DNA of 64,000 bases from an uncultured Dehalococcoidia bacterium. Lineage in GTDB: Bacteria; Chloroflexota; Dehalococcoidia; Lucifugimonadales; CATOSD01. The stretch covers positions 806,001-870,000 of the forward strand of contig CATOSD010000001.1 of assembly GCA_951812395.1 (NCBI GenBank). The letters run 5' to 3'. Shown here one piece after another: positions 1 to 8,673 of the stretch. Numbering within the stretch: the stretch's first letter is position 1; the number at the start of each line of letters is the position of its first letter. Position numbers and translations under genes: made by a program. The notes under the pieces were generated by a model. The model ran no database searches, was not told the origin of the DNA, and saw nothing but the letters and a program-made list of their open reading frames with translations.

Positions 1-70
1 TGGCCCACTCGTCCCAGGTGACGTGTATCGGGTCGGACTGCGCGGATGCGGCCGTGGCGTGGCTCACCAC
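1..70 (-). pseudogene. Start of a third orphan surface-protein cassette (cut by window edge)
   Basis: These 70 bases are identical to positions 2026-2095 inside the conserved linker of the 506-residue orphan protein (frame reads ...VVSHATAASAQSDP...). Similarity stops abruptly at position 71. On the minus strand this marks the first homologous base of another partial copy, which continues beyond the left edge. The copy lies 58 bp downstream of the membrane-protein gene at 129-659, the same spacing style as the other cassettes. No start codon is evident at the junction, so it is unlikely to be expressed alone. Confidence 0.7.
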
Positions 71-128
71 CGCGCCGTATAGACCTCTTATCACTTCAGG
101 CTTAGATGTGTCAGACCGGCTTGGCAAA

Positions 129-659
129 CTAAGTTGAGACGAAAGTTACTATTGCGGTCGCAACGAGCCAGAACAACAACAACACGAACGGCTGGATGTA
201 CTTGATATCAGGCAGCAGGTCTGCTGGCGCCTGGTTGAGATTGTCGCAGACTGCGGGACGGCTTTGGACTTTCCCTCTAAGTGCCAATATCGAGAGCAAC
301 ATTGTTACGGCGTTGATGGGTAACACTACGGCAAATGCGAAATCTTCCACAATGATCCACTCGGTAAGAGCAAATGCCAATGGTCCGATTGCCCATGCCC
401 CGTAAACCGCCACATAAGCCTGGCGAATGACCAACGTTGAAGGCGAACGCCCAAGCACCCGCAACAAGAGGTACATCCATGGCAGAAACAACAGCACCGA
501 ATAGATAGCTCCCGCTACGGCGTACCGACGGGCCGGGAGGGCCACCTTACGAGCGGCAAGCGCACAGATTGTCGCCCCAATCGGCGCCCAAACCAAGCCG
601 AACAGCGCTATGAGCATCTGAATGAGAGTAATGAAGAATGGTCCAAATGCAATCAGCAA
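129..659 (-). CDS. Small polytopic membrane protein, putative immunity protein of PLA2-like cassette 2
   Basis: The product has 176 residues with about five hydrophobic segments (near 2-36, 46-68, 82-102, 104-126 and 153-174), so it is an integral membrane protein. No enzyme family is recognised. It is a clear paralogue of the protein at 2216-2812: both share a (V/L)WAP(V/I)G...IC stretch after the first helix and a GP(I/L) motif in the third. It starts 5 bp after the stop of the orphan PLA2-like gene at 665-2185, so the two are probably co-translated. By analogy with polymorphic toxin loci, it may protect the cell against the lipase-like domain encoded just upstream. That role is an inference; the membrane topology and the paralogy are read from the sequence. 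Confidence 0.75.
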   Translation of the reverse strand: MLIAFGPFFITLIQMLIALFGLVWAPIGATICALAARKVALPARRYAVAGAIYSVLLFLPWMYLLLRVLGRSPSTLVIRQAYVAVYGAWAIGPLAFALTEWIIVEDFAFAVVLPINAVTMLLSILALRGKVQSRPAVCDNLNQAPADLLPDIKYIQPFVLLLFWLVATAIVTFVST

Positions 660-664
660 GCCGT

Positions 665-2185
665 TCAGTACCCAATCCTGAGAGTTGTCGAATGACCGTA
701 ACTGGGGGCTCCATAGAGAACATTTTGCGGGAATAAGTAAGCAGTCAGAACAAAAGTTGCAGTCGTAGGGTCGCCATATGGGTTTAAGGTGAAGTTTGCG
801 GACCGGGCCTCTCCGGAAACGTTCAACAAACAGTCCTCGTCTTGTCCAAACGGAATGTTTGCGGGCCTTACACTCATACAGAGGTGGTATTTGTCAATAG
901 CTATGCCTGGGACGCATCCGTCCAGAAGTTGCCAACTCACGGTAAACGACCCATCCGCTTCCTGAGCAAGACCATCCTGTTCAACCTTCATCCTTGGAAT
1001 GGTGCTACACTCTATGAACTCATTCTTCAAATAGAAATGCCATGCATCTTCCTCCGTTACCGGCCAGCCCTTTGTATTGAACTTTGCGACCCCCCAGAAG
1101 TATATCCTGGCCAATTCAACAGGGGTCCGAGTTCCACACAGTATCCATGCATCAAATCCTGACTGTTGGTCGCAACCGTTAAACGTTACATCGCTAAAGT
1201 ACTCTGCATCCGCGAGCGCCTTGTTCCTCGGGTTCCATGCCTTGTCTAGTTCATTACCTTGTTCGTCACTTGAGGCGTTGCCAGCAAAAGTCTGGAGACT
1301 TTCGTATGCCACATCGTGCTTCCTGCATGACGGAACGGGACCCTGCGGCGCGGGAAAAGTACACTTCCAATCTCCGAATCCGAGCCAGGTGTGGAATCGA
1401 GGATCGGCCTTCACCGCGTCAGAGTTAATGGCCCAGAATTCGTACGGTGTGTCCATTATGAGGCAGCTTAGCACCTTCAACTTGATACTGAGCGTCAGGC
1501 TCGGTCCGTGGACGTCGGCGGGTAGGCAATCAAATCCGGTTCCAAGTAGCCACCCCTCTTCGGGTGTGTCTGCCACTGATAGGTCGGATTCATACAGTGG
1601 AGTGGCCAGTTGAATGGGATCCGCGATGAGATCTGAAGCAATCAGATGGGCGGACAGCTTGACTAAGCTAGCGTTCCCAACATTTGCCTCGAACTGCCGC
1701 CCGTGCGGCGTGTCCAGCAGCCCCGCGTACTCGGCGCTGCCAGACTTCAGCCTCGCCAGCTCGGCGCGGGCTACTCTCTGGTTGGTGTTGAACATCGTGT
1801 TGGACGGCGCGGCGCAGGCGCCGCCGTCTTCCATCAGTTCTTTGGTGGTGGAGGCGTACATTGACAGGATCTGGTCGAACGAGGTGTACGTGGGTGCTGG
1901 CGTCGGCACCCGGCTTTTGCCGCCCAAGCCGCTATTCATGCAGTTTAGCAGGGGTTCCTCAGCCCTGCTGTAGTCGCGCGAGCTCGCCACCGCCGTCGAC
2001 AGCTCCCCTATCATGTCTCCGACGATGGCCCACTCGTCCCAGGTGACGTGTATCGGGTCGGACTGCGCGGATGCGGCCGTGGCGTGGCTCACCACCACCC
2101 TGAACTTGCGCGTGCCCCGCGCCGCAGACGACACTTCTTTGGTGGCCCAAGTGCTGGTAGCGCCCAGGTAAATCATGCCGCTCAA
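665..2185 (-). CDS. Orphan (N-truncated) surface protein with PLA2-like C-terminal domain
   Basis: The ORF has 506 residues. Residues about 25-168 are nearly identical to the linker of the full-length 1704-residue protein (ends GRQFEANVG). After that, identity drops to family level. The C-terminal part keeps LDCLP-like, TPYEFW, GDWKC, CRKHDVAY (H290, D291), AWNPRNKALAD and FxxD...C motifs. The C-x-(R/K)-HD, then N...AD..F..D...C, pattern fits prokaryotic/fungal phospholipase A2 (Pfam Phospholip_A2_3), where this His-Asp is catalytic and Ca-binding. There is no signal peptide and the start is a weak TTG. Homology to the other copies begins within the RGTRKFR stretch, about 2116, so this looks like a donor or silent cassette. 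The membrane gene at 129-659 follows by 5 bp. Confidence 0.75.
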   Translation of the reverse strand: MSGMIYLGATSTWATKEVSSAARGTRKFRVVVSHATAASAQSDPIHVTWDEWAIVGDMIGELSTAVASSRDYSRAEEPLLNCMNSGLGGKSRVPTPAPTYTSFDQILSMYASTTKELMEDGGACAAPSNTMFNTNQRVARAELARLKSGSAEYAGLLDTPHGRQFEANVGNASLVKLSAHLIASDLIADPIQLATPLYESDLSVADTPEEGWLLGTGFDCLPADVHGPSLTLSIKLKVLSCLIMDTPYEFWAINSDAVKADPRFHTWLGFGDWKCTFPAPQGPVPSCRKHDVAYESLQTFAGNASSDEQGNELDKAWNPRNKALADAEYFSDVTFNGCDQQSGFDAWILCGTRTPVELARIYFWGVAKFNTKGWPVTEEDAWHFYLKNEFIECSTIPRMKVEQDGLAQEADGSFTVSWQLLDGCVPGIAIDKYHLCMSVRPANIPFGQDEDCLLNVSGEARSANFTLNPYGDPTTATFVLTAYLFPQNVLYGAPSYGHSTTLRIGY

Positions 2186-2215
2186 GAGACCACAGCTGTA
2201 GACGCCGACGCCTCT

Positions 2216-2812
2216 CTACGGTTCGGATTCCAACCCCCTCTGCCATTCTACAACTTCGATTGTGCCGTAGATGAACAAGAGGACTAGAAGCACGATCCAC
2301 CACGCTATCACCGCGAGCCATTGCCGGTAGAACGATACGTCGAACTCGGGAGAGCGCTCACGCAGTTTCCACGCCCACGTCCTCAGTGACATGTACCAGG
2401 TATAGACGTTGGCAATGGTCACGGCAATCACGACAGTGTAAAAGACGGGATTGTCCGAAAAGGCATCTCGGGATCCTTGCCACTCAGCCTTAAGGGAACT
2501 CATGAATAGGGAACTCATGAGGCCAATTGGCCCGAACAGCCACGCCAAGTATACCAAAGCGTACTCGGCCCTCTTCAAAGGGTTTGAGACCTGCAACCCG
2601 CTCACACTCGCAACTACGTAAAACCACGGATACAAGAAGAGTACCGAACCCACCAATCCTCGGCCCATCCACAGTTTGACATCCAGCCCCCTACTGGACG
2701 CTATCAGTCCGCAGATCAGCGAGCCGACTGGCGCCCACAATACACCAATAGCGGCCGCGCCAAATGTCAGAGCTACAGTTGTCCAGAGATATAGGGCAGT
2801 CAAGTATTCCAT
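2216..2812 (-). CDS. Small polytopic membrane protein, putative immunity protein of PLA2-like cassette 1
   Basis: The product has 198 residues and about five transmembrane segments (near 3-38, 50-72, 82-106, 122-142 and 166-190). It is paralogous to the protein at 129-659, sharing the WAP(V/I)G..IC and FGPIG elements but diverging elsewhere. The start lies 52 bp after the stop of the 1057-residue orphan protein, and the stop lies 30 bp before the next cassette, so the genes form a compact array. The membrane location would suit protection against a phospholipase acting on the envelope. No known immunity family is recognised, so the function is inferred only from position and paralogy. Confidence 0.75.
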   Translation of the reverse strand: MEYLTALYLWTTVALTFGAAAIGVLWAPVGSLICGLIASSRGLDVKLWMGRGLVGSVLFLYPWFYVVASVSGLQVSNPLKRAEYALVYLAWLFGPIGLMSSLFMSSLKAEWQGSRDAFSDNPVFYTVVIAVTIANVYTWYMSLRTWAWKLRERSPEFDVSFYRQWLAVIAWWIVLLVLLFIYGTIEVVEWQRGLESEP

Positions 2813-2864
2813 GACATTAACATTGGCACGTCCCTGATTGCTCCCACTGGCGGTTCGGACCGGA

Positions 2865-5800
2865 CTAATTCAGCGTTCCTCCTGACGATCCAGTGGGCAA
2901 TGTGTATGTGTGATCCATCGCCAACCCAAGATACGGTCCACCGAAATTGACCGCGTTGTCAGGCTTGAGCGCCGCGTGCCACATTTCGACGCTGGACAAG
3001 GGCTGTTGCCAACCTATCCAGCTGCTAGGCGAGTCGAATCGACTGGAGGAAGTAGTATGGGAGTATAGCTCTATGTTGTCATAGACGTCCACTGGGGGGT
3101 CTCCATAGTTCGCGCGCCATGTAATCGAATCAATCGAGTAAGTTTCGCCGGTGCAACTGTTGTCCGTGCTCAGAGCCAGCTCACCAATGAAGAAGCCACT
3201 ATCCTCCCTTCGAACCTCGATGACATCGATTGAAGGGACATGGCACATTACGAACCGAGGAGTTGCCCTGGCGTGGGCGATGTCCAGGTCAGTAACGGGT
3301 ACCTTCACGCCGAAGAACTTGTCCGAGAATAGTTTGAACCCGCCGCTGACGACGCGGGAGAAGGCCCATACGACATTGAACTCCGCTTCCCGCCACGAAC
3401 GCTCTGAACGGCCCAATTGCACACAGCGTCTCCAGTCGTCCCGGTCTTGTCTCCCACAAGCCAGATCGATCGCGAAGAGTTCATCCGCCAAGTACCTGTT
3501 CCTGGGGTTCCATGCCCAATCGTTGTCATCAAATTCATACGATGAGCCGGCAAACTTGACGAGGCTGTTTACCGCGACGTCGTGTCTGAGGCATGATTCA
3601 CTGTTGGGAATGACGTCGGGGATCAGAGTACACCCCCAGTCGCCATCACTGAGCCACCCGTAATTCTCGCTCCTTAAGGCTTCCAGCAGCAAGCTGATCT
3701 CCGTTTCGCCAAACCAAAAGTAGTAAGGCGTCCCAAATACAAGGCAGTTCAGTACGTTCAGCTTGCCCTGCAGAGTCGAAGGTTCGGTCCCACCGGGCGG
3801 CAGACAGTCCAGCCCTGTGCCAGGGGGCGACGGTCTGTCCCTCCCGGCCATGCCATTTGACCCCGACCCTCCACTGCTGGAAGACTCAAGGAATCCAGGC
3901 CCCAATAGATTCGCATGCAGCTTCAACTTGTCATGTTCCCCCACGTTCGCCTCGAACTGTCTGCCGTGCGGCGTATCTAGGAGCCCTGCGTACACCGCGC
4001 TGCCAGACTTCAGCCTCGCCAGCTCGGCGCGGGCTACTCTCCGGTTGGTGTTGAACATCGTATTGGACGGCGCGGCGCAGGCGCCGCCGTCTTCCATCAG
4101 CTCTTTGGTGGTGGAGGCGTACATCGACAGGATCTGGTCGAACGAGGTGTACGTGGGTGCTGGCGTCGGCACCCGGCTTTTGCCGCCCAAGCCGCCATTC
4201 ATGCAGTTTAGCAGAGATGCCTCAGCCCTCCTGTAGTCGAGCGAGCTCGCCACCGCCGTCGACAGCTCCCCTATCATGTCTCCGACGATGGCCCACTCGT
4301 CCCAGGTGACGTGTATCGGGTCGGACTGCGCGGATGCGGCCGTGGCGTGGCTCACCACCACCCTGAACTTGCGCGTGCCTCTCGTGTAAGACGACACGTC
4401 CCTTTGGGCTGACGAGGAACTTACCCCAAGGCTGATCCAACGGTTGCTGGCCCTCTGCTGCCACTGGTAGGTGGCGTCCGACGGAGCGTCCGCGGTGGCT
4501 GTCAGCGTAACCGTGCTCGTGTCGGGATCCCCGGACTGGGGAAAATCGGGAGATGCCGCGACGGTGACAGTGATGGGCCTCCACTCGATCGATTCCGGAT
4601 TAGACTCCGACGTTACCCCCGACGTGTACTCGACCACGACCCTGAAGATTCTAAACCCGGCGTCATCGGACGAGACGCTGTTGGTGGCGTCATTGGACGC
4701 CCCCTCCAGGTCGCTCCAGCTTCCGGCGCTCCTCTCCTGCCACTGATAAGACGATACGGGTCCCTGGGACTGCGGAGTCGACGCTGTGAGCGTCACCGCC
4801 TGCCCAACGAACGGGCTTGACGTAGAAAACTCCAGTGTCGGCGGCCCGGGAGCACTGGCGGTGACCGTCACCTCATGGCTGTGCAAGGTTGTCTGACTGC
4901 CACCAGGTGGGTCATGCAACAGGTGCGCGATCACTGACGCGGTGGAAGCGCCGCAGGCGCGGATAGTTGCCTGGCGCTGGACCGATGTTCCTGTGCCGGG
5001 GTTCAAGTCGAGAAGCTCCTTATCCTTATCGGAGCAATCCTGGTTGAAACCGAAATCGCCACTCAGCACCGTCAACGTGACTTTGTACCTTTCGGCCGGA
5101 GTCAAACCAAAGGCGTCGACAGTGAAAGAGACATTCTGTCCGACCTGCGGTGTGAGCCCGGAAAGGTCCGCGATGGAGATCATGCCTGCCGGCGCTGACC
5201 CAAGCGTTACACCCGTCACGACTGGCGACCACGGACCTTGCCACGCGACGTATCTGGCTCCGTCTCCCCGGAACCGAGCTCTGAATTCGTACATGGTCCT
5301 TGCCAGAAGTCCGGACACGGTGTGCGTAATCGTACTGCTGCCCGACACATTCTCTTCAGGCAGAGTGGTCCAAGTCGAGTGTTGGGAAACCCTGAACTCA
5401 ACCTGGTACGTGGCCGCACCGTCTATCCCGGGCCACACGAGAGTCACACTGTCAGTCGTAACTTGCTGCACGGTCGGTCGCGTCGGTTTTGGAGGTGGTC
5501 CGGTCCTGGCCACGAGCGTGTTCGACCACGCGCCCCAGGTGGAGGCGCGCTCCGTTCCGTCACCATGGGCCTGGACCTGGAAATCGTACGTCCTGTAGGC
5601 GGTGAGACTCACGGTGTGTTCGGTGTCGGTCGTCTCAGTAGGCGTGTTCCAGCCTCCGCCGGACTCGCGGTGGCGCACCCGGTACTTGTCGGCGCCGCTA
5701 ATGGAAGACCACGAGAGCCGGATTGACGTGGACTGGACCGTACCGGTGATAGACGGGGCGCCAACAGTGGGCAGAGTGGGTGAGCCGACCGTGATGTCGA

Positions 5801-6038
5801 CGCTGTCCAACACATGGTCGAAGCCATAGGCGTACAGCTCCACGGTCCACACGCCCTCTTCACATCCAACGAACGTGGTCGTGAATGGGGCAAGGAGTCG
5901 TGCGGCGATAAGCGCGTGATCCCCGTCGCCGCCATCACAGTACTGCCCTATCCTGAGTCCCCGCGGCGGCTCCGGCATGTATACCTGCTGGTCATCAGGG
6001 ACGACGTCGTATGCCGTGACGCTTGTGGTGCGGCCCAC
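2865..6038 (-). CDS. Orphan surface protein, Ig/Fn3 domains with PLA2-like C-terminal domain
   Basis: The ORF has 1057 residues, starting at a GTG inside the conserved region; the frame stays open upstream to the duplication junction near 6222. Residues 1-698 are almost identical to the full-length gene at 8674-13788: an Ig-like domain, two Fn3 domains, further Ig-like domains and the linker ending GRQFEANVG. Residues 699-1057 are a diverged variant of the C-terminal domain: LDCLP, TPYYFW, GDWGC, CLRHDV (H819, D820), AWNPRNRYLAD, F..D..C. No secretion signal precedes it, because homology to the full-length gene breaks off in the Pro/Thr-rich part. It is best read as an unexpressed or recombination-donor cassette, paired with the membrane gene at 2216-2812. 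Confidence 0.75.
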   Translation of the reverse strand: MGRTTSVTAYDVVPDDQQVYMPEPPRGLRIGQYCDGGDGDHALIAARLLAPFTTTFVGCEEGVWTVELYAYGFDHVLDSVDITVGSPTLPTVGAPSITGTVQSTSIRLSWSSISGADKYRVRHRESGGGWNTPTETTDTEHTVSLTAYRTYDFQVQAHGDGTERASTWGAWSNTLVARTGPPPKPTRPTVQQVTTDSVTLVWPGIDGAATYQVEFRVSQHSTWTTLPEENVSGSSTITHTVSGLLARTMYEFRARFRGDGARYVAWQGPWSPVVTGVTLGSAPAGMISIADLSGLTPQVGQNVSFTVDAFGLTPAERYKVTLTVLSGDFGFNQDCSDKDKELLDLNPGTGTSVQRQATIRACGASTASVIAHLLHDPPGGSQTTLHSHEVTVTASAPGPPTLEFSTSSPFVGQAVTLTASTPQSQGPVSSYQWQERSAGSWSDLEGASNDATNSVSSDDAGFRIFRVVVEYTSGVTSESNPESIEWRPITVTVAASPDFPQSGDPDTSTVTLTATADAPSDATYQWQQRASNRWISLGVSSSSAQRDVSSYTRGTRKFRVVVSHATAASAQSDPIHVTWDEWAIVGDMIGELSTAVASSLDYRRAEASLLNCMNGGLGGKSRVPTPAPTYTSFDQILSMYASTTKELMEDGGACAAPSNTMFNTNRRVARAELARLKSGSAVYAGLLDTPHGRQFEANVGEHDKLKLHANLLGPGFLESSSSGGSGSNGMAGRDRPSPPGTGLDCLPPGGTEPSTLQGKLNVLNCLVFGTPYYFWFGETEISLLLEALRSENYGWLSDGDWGCTLIPDVIPNSESCLRHDVAVNSLVKFAGSSYEFDDNDWAWNPRNRYLADELFAIDLACGRQDRDDWRRCVQLGRSERSWREAEFNVVWAFSRVVSGGFKLFSDKFFGVKVPVTDLDIAHARATPRFVMCHVPSIDVIEVRREDSGFFIGELALSTDNSCTGETYSIDSITWRANYGDPPVDVYDNIELYSHTTSSSRFDSPSSWIGWQQPLSSVEMWHAALKPDNAVNFGGPYLGLAMDHTYTLPTGSSGGTLN

Positions 6039-6222
6039 TTTAATGTTCGTTGTCGTCGCGTGGAGATTACCGGTGGGCGTGGGTGCTGGCGTGTCCGTCG
6101 GCGTGGGGCACGGAGAAGTCGATACAGAGACTTGATTAATGTCTCCGCCGCCGCCTCCTCCGCCGCATGGTGTTGGAGAAAGTATAGGTGTCGAAGTGGC
6201 AACCGGCGTGGGCGAAGGGCAC

Positions 6223-7037
6223 TGATAACTGGTCCGCCCCGGACACCGCGCTCCAACCGATGGTGAACACCCCCTCGGCCAGCGACACGCTCACATCCTG
6301 CGGCGGCGCGGGCGACCCCTACGCCACGTTCGTCACGCTGATAACCACCGCCGCCCGCCGCGTGCCGCCCTTCTTCCGGTCACGCGACTCCACCATCAGC
6401 GTGTACGAAGATGTAGTCTCGTAGCCCAGTGCGCCCCACTCCTCGGAGTATGGTTATACGGGTCGCCGTCTCCGCGCGCGCTCACCCGGAAGTGGTGCGT
6501 CGTGCCGCACGACAGGCCCGTGACCCGCCGCGTCGTCGCCGAGAGCTCGTCCGCCTCCACGCTCCACGGCCCGCTGGTGGACGTCGCGAGCTCCAGCCTG
6601 TAGCGATGCGCTTTCGCCACCGCCTCCCACGACACCCGCTCCGACCCGGCCGAAACCGTGGTCGCCGCCAGGCCCGTGGGCACCGGGGCCGTCGTCGTCG
6701 CAGAGGCCGTCGTCGGCGTCTGCCCCACCTGCACACCGACCCTGGCGAGCTCCGTTCCGTCTGCCGTCAGCAGCCTGAAGGTGTGGGACCGGATGGCGCA
6801 CCCGTTGATGGCGCATCCGTTGAAGGTAAATGTGCGAGAGCCCGTAAACGAGGTGTTGGTCGACACTCCCAGCGCCGAGCCGTGCGCTCCTCCGGGCTCG
6901 TTGCACGCCTCGTTTAGCTTGAAGGCGTCGGAGTACTCTATCTTCACGCTCAGCCCCCAAAGTGCGCATTTGTTGCGTTCACCACCACTGCGAGCCCGTT
7001 CATGGCGCCGTTCCGGGAGTACCGTTCGGATCCACAA
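6223..7037 (-). pseudogene. Frameshifted Fn3/cadherin-like surface protein remnant
   Basis: An ORF of 213 residues (6396-7037) encodes an Fn3 module (TVSAGSERVSWEAV..., ending RVSARGDGDPY). Near 6440 the reading switches frame: a +1 shift restores a typical ending (EEWGALGYETTSSYTL), then an in-frame stop precedes another Fn3 start (DVSVSLAEGVFTIGW, about 6240-6300). At 6222/6223 this sequence is fused out of frame to a copy of the Pro/Thr/Cys-Gly region of the full-length surface gene. It is therefore a remnant of a different secreted Fn3 protein, cut by the cassette duplication. Its 5' end overlaps the 3' end of the Kelch gene by 38 bp. No start site or signal peptide can be identified. Confidence 0.65.
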
Positions 7038-8628
7038 TCTCGGATGTGCTCAATGGATATGGGTTAATCTCATCTACTTCCTGGTTTATGCTGAATCCCC
7101 CTGCAAGCAGCACCCTGCCGTCAGCCAGCACTGTTCCCGTGGAATGGTAACGCGCCTCTTTGAGGTCAGGGCCAAGCGACCAGGAATTCGTTTCAGGATC
7201 GTAAATCTCGGATGTTGAGTGCGGTAGTTCGAGCCGCGCTCCGCCAGTATCCCCGGCCCAGTCTCGAAGGTACCGGTTCATCTGCTCAGATAACCACCTT
7301 TTCTCTCCACCTGCCACCAGGACACGGCCATTCGGCAGCAACGACAGAGTGGGGAAGATCGGCCGCGAATAGATCGGCTCTCCCGTCGGCGTCCAAGTAT
7401 CGTTGGAAGGGTTGTAGATCCTGTATGGGCCGAACAGCTCCCCATTGGAAGCGGTCTCGTACTGGGCGGGCCCTGAGACACGACCGTGCAATAGCAGCCG
7501 CCCATCTGACAATGCGACGCCTCCGTGGATTGCGAAGTAGGGATCCAACCCGCTAATTGGTGTCCACGTGTCACTCGCTGAATCGTAAACCTCGGCATGT
7601 GGCACGTACTCCCGCCGATCCGACACCTCACTGCCAAAGGCAACCACCCGTCCGTCGACCAACTGCAAGAATACAGGTTGTGCTCGGTTGAATTCAGGTT
7701 CGAAAGACTTGGACGGATTGGCCGCACGCTGCCATTGTCCTGTCGCGGGATCGAAAATCTCGAACGCCTCCAAGTACGCGGGTGAATAGCCTGCCGACGG
7801 GTCGGAGAACAAGTTAAGGCCGCCGGCGACCAGAACCCTGCCGTCGTCCAGCAGGAAGACAGCAGGGGAGCCCCGGATTACATCTGGGGAACCGGGTAGC
7901 TCACTCCACAAACCCGTGGCAGAGTGGAATACGGCTGCCATACTCTTGAGTTCATCCTTTGACGCCGCCACGCCAAGAGCCAGCAGTCTGCCGTCCGGCA
8001 GCCTGAAGAGGGAGTACATGGCCCCGGGGCCTTGCACCGGGTCGATAACAGTCCACACGTCCGACTCGGGGTCATAGATCTCTACCAGTCCCAGCGGAGT
8101 CGGGTTTATAACGTAGTAGTCACCGATGGCGGTGTGCCCTCCCCCAAGCAGTACTCGCCCGTCGTCCAGCAGCGCGGCATCATGGTCGAAGCGCGGGTAC
8201 AACAGTTCCCGTGAGTTCTCCCGGTGCTGTTCCAACAGCGCCGCTGTGATGGTCGGCTCGGGAGCCGGAGTGGATGAAGGGGACGTTCCCGCATCGTTCT
8301 CAGTCTGCACAGCCTGGGTAGGAGTCGGAGCGACCGTCGGCAGTGGCGTGTTTGACGCCTGTGGCGGAGCCATTGTCGGCGTCGGAGCCTGCGTTGGACT
8401 CGCAGCGGGTGTCGGAAACGGGATGTTTGACGCCGGAGCCGGCGCCATAGTCGGTCGAGGAGTCGGCGTGGCAGGGACCAGCGTGGGCGTAATGACTGGC
8501 GCCGCCACAGTCGGTGTCGGTGCCAGAGAAGAAGTGCTGTCGCCGTCGCACGCGGCGACGAGGGCGATGGCCAGTAGGCATGCCAAGCCGACCCAGAGCA
8601 TTCGCGCAGTTGGCTTGAGAGTTTGCAT
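7000..8628 (-). CDS. Kelch-repeat lipoprotein
   Basis: The protein has 542 residues. Residues 1-26 form a lipoprotein signal peptide with lipobox LVAAC (Cys27). Residues about 30-130 are a Pro/Thr/Ala-rich extracellular linker. Residues 140-530 carry Kelch-type blades: repeated (A/V)LLDDGRVL(L/V)(A/G)GG followed by EIYDP.(T/S)..W, at least six times. The expected fold is an extracellular beta-propeller anchored to the membrane by lipid, usually a binding or scaffold module. It starts 45 bp after the stop of the full-length PLA2-like surface protein, in the place where the orphan cassettes have their membrane gene, so the two may be co-expressed. No catalytic galactose-oxidase residues were assigned, and the function is unknown. 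Confidence 0.85.
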   Translation of the reverse strand: MQTLKPTARMLWVGLACLLAIALVAACDGDSTSSLAPTPTVAAPVITPTLVPATPTPRPTMAPAPASNIPFPTPAASPTQAPTPTMAPPQASNTPLPTVAPTPTQAVQTENDAGTSPSSTPAPEPTITAALLEQHRENSRELLYPRFDHDAALLDDGRVLLGGGHTAIGDYYVINPTPLGLVEIYDPESDVWTVIDPVQGPGAMYSLFRLPDGRLLALGVAASKDELKSMAAVFHSATGLWSELPGSPDVIRGSPAVFLLDDGRVLVAGGLNLFSDPSAGYSPAYLEAFEIFDPATGQWQRAANPSKSFEPEFNRAQPVFLQLVDGRVVAFGSEVSDRREYVPHAEVYDSASDTWTPISGLDPYFAIHGGVALSDGRLLLHGRVSGPAQYETASNGELFGPYRIYNPSNDTWTPTGEPIYSRPIFPTLSLLPNGRVLVAGGEKRWLSEQMNRYLRDWAGDTGGARLELPHSTSEIYDPETNSWSLGPDLKEARYHSTGTVLADGRVLLAGGFSINQEVDEINPYPLSTSEIVDPNGTPGTAP

Positions 8629-8673
8629 GTAGCTACCCCATGTTATGTAAGGAACGACTGAGAAGACACAGTT

